Notes: generated by a model not told the origin, from the sequence alone. DNA of 64,000 bases from Hymenobacter elongatus (GCF_004745955.1 NZ_SRLD01000003.1:1-64000), one strand, 5' to 3'; positions 18,740-28,210 are shown, counted from the first letter of the stretch. Program-made: numbers and translations.

Positions 18740-19624
18740 TTAGAAACTCCAGAGGTTATACTCATACTCAATCAGGTCGGAAGCGGCCTGCTGAGCAGCC
18801 AGAATTCCTTGCTGCTGGCCACCATACACTTCATCCAGACGTGAATCGTTCGGGTTCGAAACCTTGACGATATACGAGTTGAACAACCACAGCTCGAAAG
18901 CATCAGCCAAGTTCTTATGCTGGGCATCGTTTTGCGAGTTGAACCAGATGGCCTTGTCAGGATTGGCGCGGAATACACGTACCAAATCGCTGTACTTGAA
19001 TGTGCCGATAGGCGATTCAATACCCGATACGTTAGTGCTTAGCGTCGAAGGAACCAGCAGCGTTACGGTTTTGATATCGTGATACATCCGTGACCGTTTC
19101 TTGTCAAAGATCATATCCTCCTTCAATTCCATTTGGAACAAGTCCTTGTAACGGTACTCGTAGCTCGGCGGTGCAGTGGGAGCTTTAGGCTTAGCGGCAG
19201 TTTTTCCCTTCTTCTTGCCTGAGCCTCCGCCCCAGTCATCATCAGAGCTTTGCTCGCTGAAACCAGCCGCCTTTTCCTCTTCGCTCAGACCAGCGCTTGC
19301 CTCAACATAAGACATGCGGCTCGATATTTCGGCGGGAGTGTAAGTGGTAGTCAGCGAGTCGTTGCGGTACGCTTGCAGCTCACCGCGCTTTACCGCTTCC
19401 ATGATGACTCGGCTAATCTCCTTGCCTTCTGAGAACATAGGCTTGTTCTGCTTCTCACGCAGATCAACCGCACGCCAAATCGTCTTCCGGAACATGATGT
19501 CCGAGTTAGGGATTGGACGATACGAGCCATTGCTGCTGGCAGTCGTAGCTTGCTCCTGGGCCGATGCGGACACCGACAGCGTTAGGCTGGCCGCCAAAGC
19601 GGCGAAGGAAAGAAATTTGTTCAT
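18740..19624 (-). CDS. gldN: Gliding motility/type IX secretion protein GldN
   Basis: The 294-residue protein has a Sec signal (MNKFLSFAALAASLTLSVSASAQ). The GldN/PorN domain follows: YRPIPNSDIMFRKTIWRAVDLREKQNKPMF near the start and later YEYRYKDLFQMELKEDMIFDKKRSRM. GldN forms the periplasmic ring complex with GldK under the outer membrane. A Lys/Pro-rich insert (GGGSGKKKGKTAAKPKAPTA, near residues 133-152) interrupts the domain. It is the last gene of gldK-L-M-N, 47 bp after gldM. Confidence 0.96.
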   Translation of the reverse strand: MNKFLSFAALAASLTLSVSASAQEQATTASSNGSYRPIPNSDIMFRKTIWRAVDLREKQNKPMFSEGKEISRVIMEAVKRGELQAYRNDSLTTTYTPAEISSRMSYVEASAGLSEEEKAAGFSEQSSDDDWGGGSGKKKGKTAAKPKAPTAPPSYEYRYKDLFQMELKEDMIFDKKRSRMYHDIKTVTLLVPSTLSTNVSGIESPIGTFKYSDLVRVFRANPDKAIWFNSQNDAQHKNLADAFELWLFNSYIVKVSNPNDSRLDEVYGGQQQGILAAQQAASDLIEYEYNLWSF

Positions 19625-19671
19625 ACCGTGGTAATCAAAAAAGCGCTGCAGTTGGTTCAGAAGAGTAACGT

Positions 19672-21252
19672 TTACAGCAACGGAATATTGAACTGCTTCG
19701 ACACGTTAACCTCTTCCTGCTGATCTTGGAAGTTTAAGCGGCGAACTTCTTTCACCTCAATGTAAAGACGGTCGCCTTCACGGGCCGAGTTCACTACGTC
19801 CGACAGGTTTGCTTCCGGGCCGTTGATGGTGCGAGTCGGCAACGCCGGACGCTTACCACGAACAAGCGTTATTTCGTAGCGAGTAACCCGATACCGGGCA
19901 TCTTCGGGTAGGAAGGTGGCAAAACCAGCATCCGGCACTGCCTTCAGGCTCATGTTACGAACAGCTGTAATCGGTGTGCCCTGCTTTTCATTGGCCTCAC
20001 GGCCGCCGACGATGCACTTAATTTCTGGCTTCGGAATTGGGCGCACCTGAAAAACCTGCGAACCAATAGCGTTGCCACCACTGCTTACATTCAGCGTTAC
20101 CTCACGCGAGTTAGGTATCAGCGTAACGTCGCCCGTTTTGGCACCTGTGATTACAGAAGCACCCGAAGCTGAAAAGCCTGGCTTGTATTGAGCACCCAAA
20201 GCAGGCACCTGCACGCTAAGCTTGTTACCGCATTTGAAGTACAAGGCTTGCACCGAAGCCGACTGAATCTGCATTACGGGCTTGCTTACCGTATAAGGCA
20301 CGGTCACTTTGAAGGTGGTATCACGACCGTTCTGCTTGAAGCGGATAGTACCCGTCCATTGTGCTTTCGCATTTCCGGCAGCATCGAATGAACCCGGGCG
20401 AGCCGTGAACTCAACTTTGCCTTTACCATCCGGACCAACTGACAGCGGGCTACCATTCAAGGTCATGGAAGGCTTCAAACCTGTAGCCGAGGCTGTTAGG
20501 AAAAGCTCGGCCTTGTACTTGGTGCCGGCAGCTACCGTATTCGACTCCGCGCTGGCAAAAGCACCTACTTTGTCAAACACGATAATGTTGCCACCAACCT
20601 TAGCTGACTGAGCCGCCAGAGCGTCCGACTCGTACTTCAGCACTTCGGCCTCTTTCTGAGACAAAGTAGCCAATGCAGCTACCACCGGAGTATTTTCGAA
20701 GTTTAGCTCAGCAAAATTCTTGTTGCGCTGCTCTTTGTCGGTTACCATAGGATCTTCCTTGGCATCGAGTGCCAGAGGAGCTGCACCAGGCACAAACTTT
20801 TGGATGTAGGAAGAATAAGCGTTCAGCTTGGTCTTCATTTCATAAGCTACTCCATCACGCTTGCCACCCAGCATGGTGCTGGCGACCTTGTCTTCAGCAC
20901 TCATGTTTTTGAACTCATTCTTGCCCTTGTTTTCAGTGGCAGTCAAGAGTTTTTCACGTACCGTGCCCAAATAGGCAATTACGTCCTGCGTGGTCTTGCG
21001 AATATCTTCGCTTTGCTTCAGCACAGCTAGGTCAGACGCTTGGTTGCGGTTTTTCTCCACCTGGGCCTGAATACCCTTTACCGTGCCATCGTTCGACTTC
21101 GACACCTTGTTGTTGATAGCTGAAAGGCTATCGTCGAGGAACTTGAACTTGAGCAGTATTGCTGAGTTTACTTGAAGGGCCAGAAGCGCAGTCAGTACCA
21201 GGTACATCATGCCAATCATCTTCTGCCTTGGAGTTTCTTTTCCTCCCGCCAT
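19672..21252 (-). CDS. gldM: Gliding motility/type IX secretion protein GldM
   Basis: The 526-residue protein starts MAGGKETPRQKMIGMMYLVL, giving one membrane span (about residues 12-32), followed by a long periplasmic region of stacked beta domains. In known systems GldM dimers span the periplasm and, with the inner-membrane GldL, form the proton-driven rotary motor that energises secretion and gliding. The order gldK-L-M-N and 56-bp spacing from gldL support the name. Size agrees with family members. Confidence 0.97.
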   Translation of the reverse strand: MAGGKETPRQKMIGMMYLVLTALLALQVNSAILLKFKFLDDSLSAINNKVSKSNDGTVKGIQAQVEKNRNQASDLAVLKQSEDIRKTTQDVIAYLGTVREKLLTATENKGKNEFKNMSAEDKVASTMLGGKRDGVAYEMKTKLNAYSSYIQKFVPGAAPLALDAKEDPMVTDKEQRNKNFAELNFENTPVVAALATLSQKEAEVLKYESDALAAQSAKVGGNIIVFDKVGAFASAESNTVAAGTKYKAELFLTASATGLKPSMTLNGSPLSVGPDGKGKVEFTARPGSFDAAGNAKAQWTGTIRFKQNGRDTTFKVTVPYTVSKPVMQIQSASVQALYFKCGNKLSVQVPALGAQYKPGFSASGASVITGAKTGDVTLIPNSREVTLNVSSGGNAIGSQVFQVRPIPKPEIKCIVGGREANEKQGTPITAVRNMSLKAVPDAGFATFLPEDARYRVTRYEITLVRGKRPALPTRTINGPEANLSDVVNSAREGDRLYIEVKEVRRLNFQDQQEEVNVSKQFNIPLL

Positions 21253-21308
21253 TGTGTCGTGCCTAATCTAAATGTATTGGACGGAAATTATCGTTGTCGC
21301 TGCCAGAA

Positions 21309-22109
21309 CTAGCTGGTAGCACGCATGGCATTCAGCATGTTGCCATACACCCGGTTCAAAGAACCCAGGTTGCTGGTCAACTGCGTTACCTCTTGTTTGA
21401 ACTGGTCGGTCTCCTTGCCGGCTTCGGTTAGGTTCTCCATAGCCTGGCTCAAGGTTCCGTAGAACTTGTTCATAGACTTGAGGTGCGTGTTGGCATCCTG
21501 CAACTCCATTTCATACACTGCGTTCAGCGCACCGAGGTTTTTGGTTACGTTCTGAACCTGCAAGTGATACTCACGAGCATCAGCCGTAGCGCTAGACATT
21601 GCCGTCAGTGCTTCTACCGTGTTCGAGTAAGCGTCATTGATTCGCTCCAGCGACTGAGCAGCAGTACGAACTTTCGTCGTGTACTCGTCAGTAGCATTAG
21701 TTGCGTCGCCCAGCGAAGAGAGTTGCTGCGTGGTCGTGGAAAGACGGTTCAACCCGGCACCTAAGGAAGAAATGGCCTCCGGCGTTACGTTTGCATCCTT
21801 CAGCATATCATCCAATTTCTTGGTTAAGCCTTTACTGTTGTTATCAGCAGCAAGACTATTAGTGGAAGGATCGTAGCCGTCGTTAAGCTCTGGGTACACT
21901 AAAGACCAATCTGGCTCGTGTGCCGCAGGCTGGAATGCGCTTAGAAAGAAAATGAGTGCCTCAGTGCCAAGACCAATGATGAGCATTTCGCTAGCGTAGT
22001 CCCAGTGCTGAATTTTAAATAAAGCCCCAACGATTACAACTGCGGCCCCGATGCCATACACCTTGGGCATAACCACATCATACAAGAAACTACCGCCTTT
22101 TGCTGCCAT
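21309..22109 (-). CDS. gldL: Gliding motility/type IX secretion motor protein GldL
   Basis: The 266-residue protein has two N-terminal transmembrane helices (about residues 17-33 and 40-60). The Glu in IIGLGTEALIFFL (about residue 50) matches the essential proton-path Glu of GldL helix 2. The rest is a cytoplasmic coiled-coil region with Ser/Thr/Asn/Leu repeats (LGAGLNRLSTTTQQLSSLGD). It forms the stator-like ring around GldM. It lies 70 bp after gldK and 56 bp before gldM. Confidence 0.97.
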   Translation of the reverse strand: MAAKGGSFLYDVVMPKVYGIGAAVVIVGALFKIQHWDYASEMLIIGLGTEALIFFLSAFQPAAHEPDWSLVYPELNDGYDPSTNSLAADNNSKGLTKKLDDMLKDANVTPEAISSLGAGLNRLSTTTQQLSSLGDATNATDEYTTKVRTAAQSLERINDAYSNTVEALTAMSSATADAREYHLQVQNVTKNLGALNAVYEMELQDANTHLKSMNKFYGTLSQAMENLTEAGKETDQFKQEVTQLTSNLGSLNRVYGNMLNAMRATS

Positions 22110-22179
22110 TTTAATTTGAAATTGAAAGAATTTGTTGAGTGACGATGTGAAACGAGAGAATACCTACGAGAAGGTTCTT

Positions 22180-23184
22180 TTAGAGAGCTGAACCAATCTG
22201 AATCATGGCAGTCCGGAAGCCGATGTACGAGCGCGCCGAGTCCTGGTATTCGAAGTTACGAGTACCCGTTTCCAAGAAGTAGGAAATGTCTTTCCAAGAA
22301 CCTCCGCGTACCACTTTGCGCGGCTCATTATCGTCGGGGTTGGTAGGGTTCATATCCCATACTACTGGTACGGAAGCTTCCATGTAGGCATCATCGCACC
22401 ATTCGGCAACGTTACCCGACATATCATACAGACCGAAGTCATTCGGGAAGAAAGCACCAACCGGAGCCGTGTAAGCATATCCATCACTGGCATAGTCACC
22501 ACGACCGGGCTTGAAGTTAGCTAGCATGCAGCCCTTCGAGTTCCGTAGGTAAGGACCACCCCAGGGATACGTAGCCAAGTCGCGGCCACCGCGAGCAGCA
22601 TATTCCCACTCGGCCTCGGAAGGCAAGCGAAAGTTTGGAGTCGGCGCCAGGCCGGCTTCGGCATTAGCCGCGTTCTTGTTCTTTGTGCGCCAGTTGCAGA
22701 AATACTTAGCAGCAAACCAATCGACACCTACCACCGGATAGTCATCGAATGCTGGGTGTGTATAATAATACTCCATCAGCGGATCACCCATGTGATATGT
22801 AAAGTCGCGAACCCAAACGGTTGTATCCGGGTAGAGCTCGGTCATTACATATTCCTCCCCTAGCACGTCAATCGAATCCTGCCGGATGGCATTCATGAAC
22901 TGGCGATACTCGTTATTGGTGATTTCCGTCTCGTCCATGTAGAAGCCGGCAATAGTTACCTGCTTGTTCATGTTGACCATTGAGGCCGATATATCTTGGT
23001 CGGTCTGACCCATGTGGAACGTTCCACCGGGGCAAGGCACCATACCAAAGGGCACTTCCTGCGGATTGAACTCGGGGCGGTCCTCCGCTCCGACCAAATC
23101 GCCTTGCGGTCCTTTGCCGAAACCACAGCCTCCCAAAAACAGAGCCGAGAGGGCTACGAGAGGCAATACGAGAGACTTGTTCAT
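22180..23184 (-). CDS. gldK: Gliding motility/type IX secretion lipoprotein GldK
   Basis: Starting at ATG 23184 (MNKSLVLPLVALSALFLGGC) the protein has 334 residues, with a lipobox ending LGGC. A Met 24 bp upstream is less likely because it adds residues before the signal. The body is a formylglycine-generating-enzyme-like domain (GGTFHMGQTD, NFRLPSEAEWEYAARGG, VRGGSWKD). In GldK this fold has lost enzymatic function and forms, with GldN, the outer-membrane-associated ring. It is preceded by a good Bacteroidota promoter at 23247-23277. Confidence 0.96.
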   Translation of the reverse strand: MNKSLVLPLVALSALFLGGCGFGKGPQGDLVGAEDRPEFNPQEVPFGMVPCPGGTFHMGQTDQDISASMVNMNKQVTIAGFYMDETEITNNEYRQFMNAIRQDSIDVLGEEYVMTELYPDTTVWVRDFTYHMGDPLMEYYYTHPAFDDYPVVGVDWFAAKYFCNWRTKNKNAANAEAGLAPTPNFRLPSEAEWEYAARGGRDLATYPWGGPYLRNSKGCMLANFKPGRGDYASDGYAYTAPVGAFFPNDFGLYDMSGNVAEWCDDAYMEASVPVVWDMNPTNPDDNEPRKVVRGGSWKDISYFLETGTRNFEYQDSARSYIGFRTAMIQIGSAL

Positions 23185-23246
23185 GTTAAGAAAAAAAAGA
23201 CTGTTCAAGCAGCGATACCCTTAAAGATTACAATTTAACGAGCCGG

Positions 23247-23277
23247 CAAATCTAGTGAATATTACATTCGTTCGCAA
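23247..23277 (-). promoter_or_regulatory. Bacteroidota-type promoter for gldKLMN
   Basis: On the minus strand TTG, a 20-nt spacer and TAGATTTG match the TTTG-N19-21-TAnnTTTG consensus of Bacteroidota primary sigma factor promoters. The -7 box lies 63 bp upstream of the gldK start. Confidence 0.75.
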
Positions 23278-23421
23278 GACTGTCGCCCAATGGTTTACTT
23301 TTGTCTACGAACAAACGTAGATGCCGGTTAAACGATGTAAGGCAGTCAGTTAGTGTAAAACCCTGCAAAATTCACCAGCCACATAATCAACTACCCTGAA
23401 AACGTTCGTAATACCCTAAAT

Positions 23422-24414
23422 TCAGAAGCTATACCGAGGCGTACGGACAGCTGGACGGGTGGCCATGCCCGGCTTGGGCAAGCGGTAGGAGAGCATGATT
23501 TCGTGGGAGCTGAATGCACGGGCGTCTTGGTTAAATGCAATAAGATCGAAGGCATAACCAAAGCGTAAAGCGTTGTCCTTAGCAAAGCTCATGCCCAACA
23601 AGCCTGTTATAGACTCATCGTACCGATAAGCTACTCCACCCCAGAATTTATCGTTGATAGTGGCCCGAACACCACCCTCGTAAGAGTTGTTCTTGAAGCT
23701 GAATTTATCATTGTCGCCGAACTTGCCAGGCAACACCATCTTTACCAACACAGTAGGAGTCACGACAACGGACGAAGTAGCATCAACATTGTAGCCAGCC
23801 GTGAAGTACGCGTGGTTTTCCCCGATTACTTTGGCGCTGTTTTCTCCTCCTACACTCTTGAAACGGTATTCGGAACGTAGCAAATTATTCGCGCTCAGAC
23901 CGGCATACAGCTTATCGGATTCGTACCACACACCAACTCCAGCGTCTAACTTTTGGTCGGTACCATTGCGAGGCACGCTGTTATCGGGCCGCTCATCAGC
24001 GGGACGGTATTCTCCTTTGCCGAGGTGGTTCAGAATTCCCTGAACGCCGATACCCAGCTTGCCATCTCCCACTTTTATGTGCTTAGAATAGGAAATCTGA
24101 ACGTTGGTAATGCTGGACTCGGCTATTTTATCCCGGAAAACGCTCAGCCCAACGCCTCCGCCAATAGCGGCTACTGGAATAGATGCACTAAGAGCGTACG
24201 TTTGGGGGGAACCGCCAGCGTCGAACGTGCCACTGTAGCCAAGATATTGATAGCGGCCTAGTGAAGTAATCTCGCCCTGGGCTTTGATGCCAGCATAGGC
24301 GGGATTCAAATACATCCCGTTGAAGCCATAATGGCTAAACTGAGGTTGCTGCTGGGCCAGAACAGGAGCGAATAGCCCTACGGTCAGCAATATAGAAAGT
24401 ATAGCTCTTTTCAT
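23422..24414 (-). CDS. porP: PorP/SprF-family type IX secretion membrane protein
   Basis: The 330-residue protein has a signal peptide (ending APVLAQ) and begins QQPQFSHYGFNGMYLNPAYAG, the diagnostic start of the PorP/SprF family. The body alternates beta strands with aromatic residues, as in an outer-membrane barrel. These proteins attach secreted adhesins to the motility machinery. It lies directly upstream of gldKLMN, the same order as porPKLMN in Porphyromonas. It has its own promoter at 24470-24500 and is separated from gldK by 237 bp containing the gldK promoter. Confidence 0.93.
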   Translation of the reverse strand: MKRAILSILLTVGLFAPVLAQQQPQFSHYGFNGMYLNPAYAGIKAQGEITSLGRYQYLGYSGTFDAGGSPQTYALSASIPVAAIGGGVGLSVFRDKIAESSITNVQISYSKHIKVGDGKLGIGVQGILNHLGKGEYRPADERPDNSVPRNGTDQKLDAGVGVWYESDKLYAGLSANNLLRSEYRFKSVGGENSAKVIGENHAYFTAGYNVDATSSVVVTPTVLVKMVLPGKFGDNDKFSFKNNSYEGGVRATINDKFWGGVAYRYDESITGLLGMSFAKDNALRFGYAFDLIAFNQDARAFSSHEIMLSYRLPKPGMATRPAVRTPRYSF

Positions 24415-24469
24415 ATAACTGATTGACTTTTCGTCTGTTAAGGCCCAAAGAAGCCACAGTAGGCATTTC

Positions 24470-24500
24470 CAAATGTATGCAAAAAACCCTCTGCAACAAA
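24470..24500 (-). promoter_or_regulatory. Bacteroidota-type promoter for porP
   Basis: On the minus strand TTTG, 19 nt, then TACATTTG gives a full consensus match. The -7 box is 56 bp upstream of the porP start codon. Confidence 0.78.
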
Positions 24501-24504
24501 CCTG

Positions 24505-24547
24505 AAAAGAACAAGCGGAAAAGCTCTGAAAGAGTTCTTCCGCTTGT
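24505..24547 (-). terminator. Terminator after hemD
   Basis: ACAAGCGGAA and TTCCGCTTGT pair around a loop that can itself pair (CTCTTTCAGAG), followed by TCTTTTC on the minus strand. It lies just past the hemD stop and just before the porP promoter. Confidence 0.8.
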
Positions 24548-24555
24548 CGTACGTA

Positions 24556-25386
24556 TTAGGCGCTCTGCTTACCGCTTTTACTTTTTTCTTTTCCCACATC
24601 CGGCCCATGATGCAAGCGAATATATGCCTCAATGGCTCCCGTCATGGAAGGGGCGTTGGGCTGGGGAGCTTCAATATCTAATTCGAGACCGGCATCGAGA
24701 ACAGCTTTGGCGGTGGTAGGGCCAAATGCTGCAATACGCGTACCGTTCTGCTCAAAGCCAGGGAAGTTGATGAATAAAGAGCTGATGCCGGAAGGGCTGA
24801 AGAAAGCAATGCAGTCGTATTTCACATCCGACAAGTCGGAAAGGTCACTAGCCACGGTGTGGTAAATGACTGCTTCTGTGAACTTAAAATTATTGGCCCG
24901 CATAAACTCGGGGATATCGTCCTTTCGGATGTCCGAGCATGGGTACAAGAACTTTTCGCCTTTATGCTTTTTGATAACGTCGAATAGATCGGCCGCAGTG
25001 CGCTGCCCGACAAACAACTTACGCTTGCGAAGCACAATATACTTCTGTAAGTAGTTAGCGGTTTGCTCAGAGATGCAGAAGTACTTCATTTCAGCCGGCA
25101 TCTCCAGTTTCGCCTCTTGGCAGATGCGAAAGAAATGATCTACCGCATTGCGGCTGGTGAAGATGACGGCAGTATGCTCCGCTATGTTGACTTTTTCTTT
25201 ACGAAAGTCTTTGTATGCAACCGGATCAACCTGAATAAACTCGCGAAAGTCGACTTTGATGCCATACTTTTCAGCAATAGCAAAGTATGGAGAGACGTCG
25301 CTGGCGGGTTTAGGCTGGGTGACCAGAATGCTGGAGATACGCTTGGCATGACGGCCCGTCCCCGGTTTGTCTGTGCTCTCGGCCAT
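24556..25386 (-). CDS. hemD: Uroporphyrinogen-III synthase
   Basis: The 276-residue protein shows the two-lobed HemD pattern: ISSILVTQPKPASDVSPYF at the start, VIFTSRNAVDHFF in lobe 1 and YDCIAFFSPSGISSLFINF then IAAFGPTTAKAVLDAGLEL in lobe 2. HemD closes hydroxymethylbilane to uroporphyrinogen III in heme synthesis; family identity is low and the call rests on these motifs. A basic tail (GKEKSKSGKQSA) extends the C-terminus. In many Bacteroidota this gene sits between the DUF4271 gene and porP, as here. Confidence 0.88.
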   Translation of the reverse strand: MAESTDKPGTGRHAKRISSILVTQPKPASDVSPYFAIAEKYGIKVDFREFIQVDPVAYKDFRKEKVNIAEHTAVIFTSRNAVDHFFRICQEAKLEMPAEMKYFCISEQTANYLQKYIVLRKRKLFVGQRTAADLFDVIKKHKGEKFLYPCSDIRKDDIPEFMRANNFKFTEAVIYHTVASDLSDLSDVKYDCIAFFSPSGISSLFINFPGFEQNGTRIAAFGPTTAKAVLDAGLELDIEAPQPNAPSMTGAIEAYIRLHHGPDVGKEKSKSGKQSA

Positions 25387-25460
25387 AAAGTGGAAAAAAG
25401 GGTAAATCTAGGGCAATAAGATGTCGTTGGGGTGATGGAAGAGCCTCTGCCACAGCCTGG

Positions 25461-26642
25461 TTAGTACGTAAACACAATCAGTTTGAGCAGAATGATCAAG
25501 GGAATCACTTCTGTGGCGCAAAGGTACGAAAACAAATGCAGATTGAAGAGAGACGACCGTCGGTGGAGCGTACGACCAATTCGGACCACAGTACCGATCA
25601 ACATCAAGGAAACCACCCCATTGGACACCCACAGCACAGTTTCGGGTAAAGTCTGGTTCAGGCCTAGGTACAGCAGCATCACGCCGGGGAGAAAAAGCCC
25701 CATAAATAGAATGGTGCGCATGAACTCACGGTACTGTACCATCACGAGTTGGGTCATATCAAAGATATAGCCCATCACTTCCAGAAAGAGGTATTTGCCT
25801 AGCACAAAAGCTGCTATCAGCGCGGCATAGAACAGCACGCGCACGATAATGGCGGATTCGGGCACATCGAAGAGCCGTCGCAGAATAATGATGCTTTGAA
25901 TATTGGTATGAATCGCAACTAAAAGGAGAGCAAAGGACAAGGAAAATACCATCACCAGCAGCAGATTGAGCCAGGTAACAGTGGGTTTGGTCAGAAAATC
26001 CTGGTCGTTTGCCTGTTTTCCCCATAAGCCTTCGAAATGATAGATGCGGGCAAAACCAGGTTGGTAAGCAGCCCGGATGCTCCCGTATAGGAGCCCAATG
26101 AGAAGGAGAAAACATAAGAAAACATTTTGCCCCTGATGCCCGCGTGGCACAGGCTGCACAGCTAAGGACGCGGCCGGATTCTTAGCTGCCCGGACGGGGG
26201 CCAAGGCATTGGCAAACGTGGCGAGGCTAGGGGGAGTTTCTGGTTGCCACACGCATAGTAAGTGTGGTCCTGTAGATGTGCCTGTTGGCAGTAGCTTCGC
26301 CAAATCAAGCACGTACGAATTCGAAGACTTAGCCCTAAAAACCAGTCTGTTGTCGATAAAAATACTTAGGTCTTGCGGAGCGGCGAAGGTGATGGAAAAC
26401 GATCGACCAGGACGGATACTGACCCATTGATAGTAGGCCTGCGCTGGGGTATGGTAGTTAGGCAAATAAAGGATCAGCCGATTGCGGGCCGCGTCATGAA
26501 TCAGCCAATCACTTGACAAGCCACCTTTGGCAGTGGGAGGCAGGGGTCGGTACTCTGCTGCTGAAGCCGCCGGTGAAGAAAGCAGCCACAGTATAGTCAG
26601 CAACCAACACAGGTGATGCTTGGGACTTTGCGTGCTGCTCAT
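25461..26642 (-). CDS. DUF4271 membrane protein
   Basis: The 393-residue protein has a signal peptide (WLLTILWLLSSPAASA), a periplasmic domain of about 150 residues with beta-strand patterning, and at least six transmembrane helices between residues 170 and 390. The membrane part, with the YREFMRTILFMGLFLPGVML segment, fits DUF4271, whose function is unknown. It lies 74 bp upstream of hemD and 15 bp downstream of the WecA-type gene. Conserved linkage with hemD and porP hints at an envelope role tied to type IX secretion, an inference from position only. Confidence 0.78.
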   Translation of the reverse strand: MSSTQSPKHHLCWLLTILWLLSSPAASAAEYRPLPPTAKGGLSSDWLIHDAARNRLILYLPNYHTPAQAYYQWVSIRPGRSFSITFAAPQDLSIFIDNRLVFRAKSSNSYVLDLAKLLPTGTSTGPHLLCVWQPETPPSLATFANALAPVRAAKNPAASLAVQPVPRGHQGQNVFLCFLLLIGLLYGSIRAAYQPGFARIYHFEGLWGKQANDQDFLTKPTVTWLNLLLVMVFSLSFALLLVAIHTNIQSIIILRRLFDVPESAIIVRVLFYAALIAAFVLGKYLFLEVMGYIFDMTQLVMVQYREFMRTILFMGLFLPGVMLLYLGLNQTLPETVLWVSNGVVSLMLIGTVVRIGRTLHRRSSLFNLHLFSYLCATEVIPLIILLKLIVFTY

Positions 26643-26657
26643 GAGCTACCGTGTGGC

Positions 26658-27725
26658 CTAGGAAGCCACACGCTGCTGCGCACTACGGCTTTGATAGACA
26701 CCTAAAAAGACACTTATCAGGACAGAAAACACAACCAACGCACTTATTATCAGAGTATTGCCTAGAGCAGCAAAATTGATAACGAAAAGAATTACAACAA
26801 GATTCAGTAACCCCAGCAGCATGACGGTGCTGATCTGCTGGAAACCCATGGCCAGAATACGGTGATGCACATGATTCTTATCAGGCGAGAAGGGGGAGCG
26901 GCCTGCCATCATTCGAACGATGAAAACCCGTAGCGTATCGAAGAGGGGGACAAACAGGATGCCGATAGCCACAGCGGGAGAAGAAGTAGCAAAAGGCCCG
27001 CCTACTTTCAGGCCCATCTCGATAAACTGGATGGTGAGAATGGAGACAATGAAGCCGCATACCAAGGAGCCGGTATCACCCATAAATATACTGGCCCGAT
27101 GAAAGTTGTAGCGTAGGAAGCCCAGCATACCGCCAATCAAGCAGATGGAAACGAAGACGTAGTTGCCATAGCTGGCCCCGCCGTAGCGGGCGAAATAGTA
27201 GCCGTACGTACTAGTGATGATCAGGACGATAGTACCAGCCAAGCCATCCAAGCCGTCGATGAGGTTAATAGCATTGGTGATGCCTACAATAGCCAGAAAA
27301 GTGAAGGCGTAGCTCACCCCAATCGGCAGCTCGTGGATGCCCAGGATACCCTGAAAGCTGGTCACGCGAATGTCGGCCATAATCATGACGACGCCGGTGG
27401 CCAACAGCTGCCCCACGAATTTTTTAGAAACGGAAATACTGACCAGATCATCTTTCAGACCTACAAAGAACAGTACGATACAGCCCGCCAGGAGCTGCTG
27501 AATACCATTGCCGAGGTCGGCAAAGATGGTGAGGGCCGACATGAAACCCGCAAAAACGGCAACGCCTCCGAGGCGCGGCGTGAGCGACTCGTGAACGGTA
27601 CGCACGTTGGGCGTATCCAGCATGTTCTTTAAGTGAGCAATATAAATAATGGAAGGCACCGCAAAGAGTGCTACCAAAAATGCCCAGAGAAAGGACAGGC
27701 CCAATTGAATTCCGAGTGCATTCAT
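26658..27725 (-). CDS. WecA/MraY-type undecaprenyl-phosphate glycosyl-1-phosphate transferase
   Basis: From ATG at 27725 (MNALGIQLGLSFLWAFLVAL) the protein has 355 residues and about ten transmembrane helices. Signature motifs are the cytoplasmic LKDDLVSISVSKKF, the catalytic NAINLIDGLDGLAGT and PFSPDKNHVHHRILAMGF, characteristic of the WecA subgroup rather than MraY. It would move a sugar-1-phosphate, probably GlcNAc-1-P, from UDP to undecaprenyl phosphate to start a surface polysaccharide. No other polysaccharide genes are adjacent. An in-frame TTG 15 bp upstream is not needed. Confidence 0.9.
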   Translation of the reverse strand: MNALGIQLGLSFLWAFLVALFAVPSIIYIAHLKNMLDTPNVRTVHESLTPRLGGVAVFAGFMSALTIFADLGNGIQQLLAGCIVLFFVGLKDDLVSISVSKKFVGQLLATGVVMIMADIRVTSFQGILGIHELPIGVSYAFTFLAIVGITNAINLIDGLDGLAGTIVLIITSTYGYYFARYGGASYGNYVFVSICLIGGMLGFLRYNFHRASIFMGDTGSLVCGFIVSILTIQFIEMGLKVGGPFATSSPAVAIGILFVPLFDTLRVFIVRMMAGRSPFSPDKNHVHHRILAMGFQQISTVMLLGLLNLVVILFVINFAALGNTLIISALVVFSVLISVFLGVYQSRSAQQRVAS

Positions 27726-27793
27726 TACGTATCGGCTCAAAATTAAGCAAATAGCCCCGAACTATTATTTCGGAACTCTTTGCGACTAGATGA

Positions 27794-28210
27794 TTAGCTA
27801 TGCAGCACGCCTTCACGGCCGAGCAAGGCAATTTGAATCAGGTTGGCGGGCACGATTGAGTCGGGGACGAAGATGAACTTCTTATCGAAAATCTGCGGAC
27901 CCCGGTAATAACTCACCCAGTACTGGTTGTTGAGGTGGAAAAGGTCGGGGTCGATGGGCTCGATGGGAATGGCCACCTGCGGAGCCACTTCCAACAAGAC
28001 ATGGCGCAAAGTAGAGGTTCGTACGCTTTCCCCATTGCTCTGGATTCCGTAGCCGTTGGAGCTAATGATGACGTTGCTGAGCGGATATGGGTTGTGATTG
28101 AGCAGGTACACCTGCCAACCGGCCTTGCCCTCTTCGGTAGCAGCGGCTTCATCGGGAACTACGGCAATAGATACGCCTTCTACCGGGTCGAAAGTGATAT
28201 GCTCTTTCAT
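27794..28210 (-). CDS. Conserved protein of unknown function
   Basis: The 138-residue protein has no signal peptide or membrane span. It contains GWQVYLLNHNPYPLSNVIISSNGYG and a beta-rich pattern through YWVSYYRGPQIFDKKFIFVPDSI, suggesting a compact beta-sandwich. Its start overlaps the lipB stop by 4 bp (ATGA-type overlap), so the two are translationally coupled. I do not recognise a characterised family. The linkage to lipB suggests a housekeeping role. Confidence 0.75.
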   Translation of the reverse strand: MKEHITFDPVEGVSIAVVPDEAAATEEGKAGWQVYLLNHNPYPLSNVIISSNGYGIQSNGESVRTSTLRHVLLEVAPQVAIPIEPIDPDLFHLNNQYWVSYYRGPQIFDKKFIFVPDSIVPANLIQIALLGREGVLHS

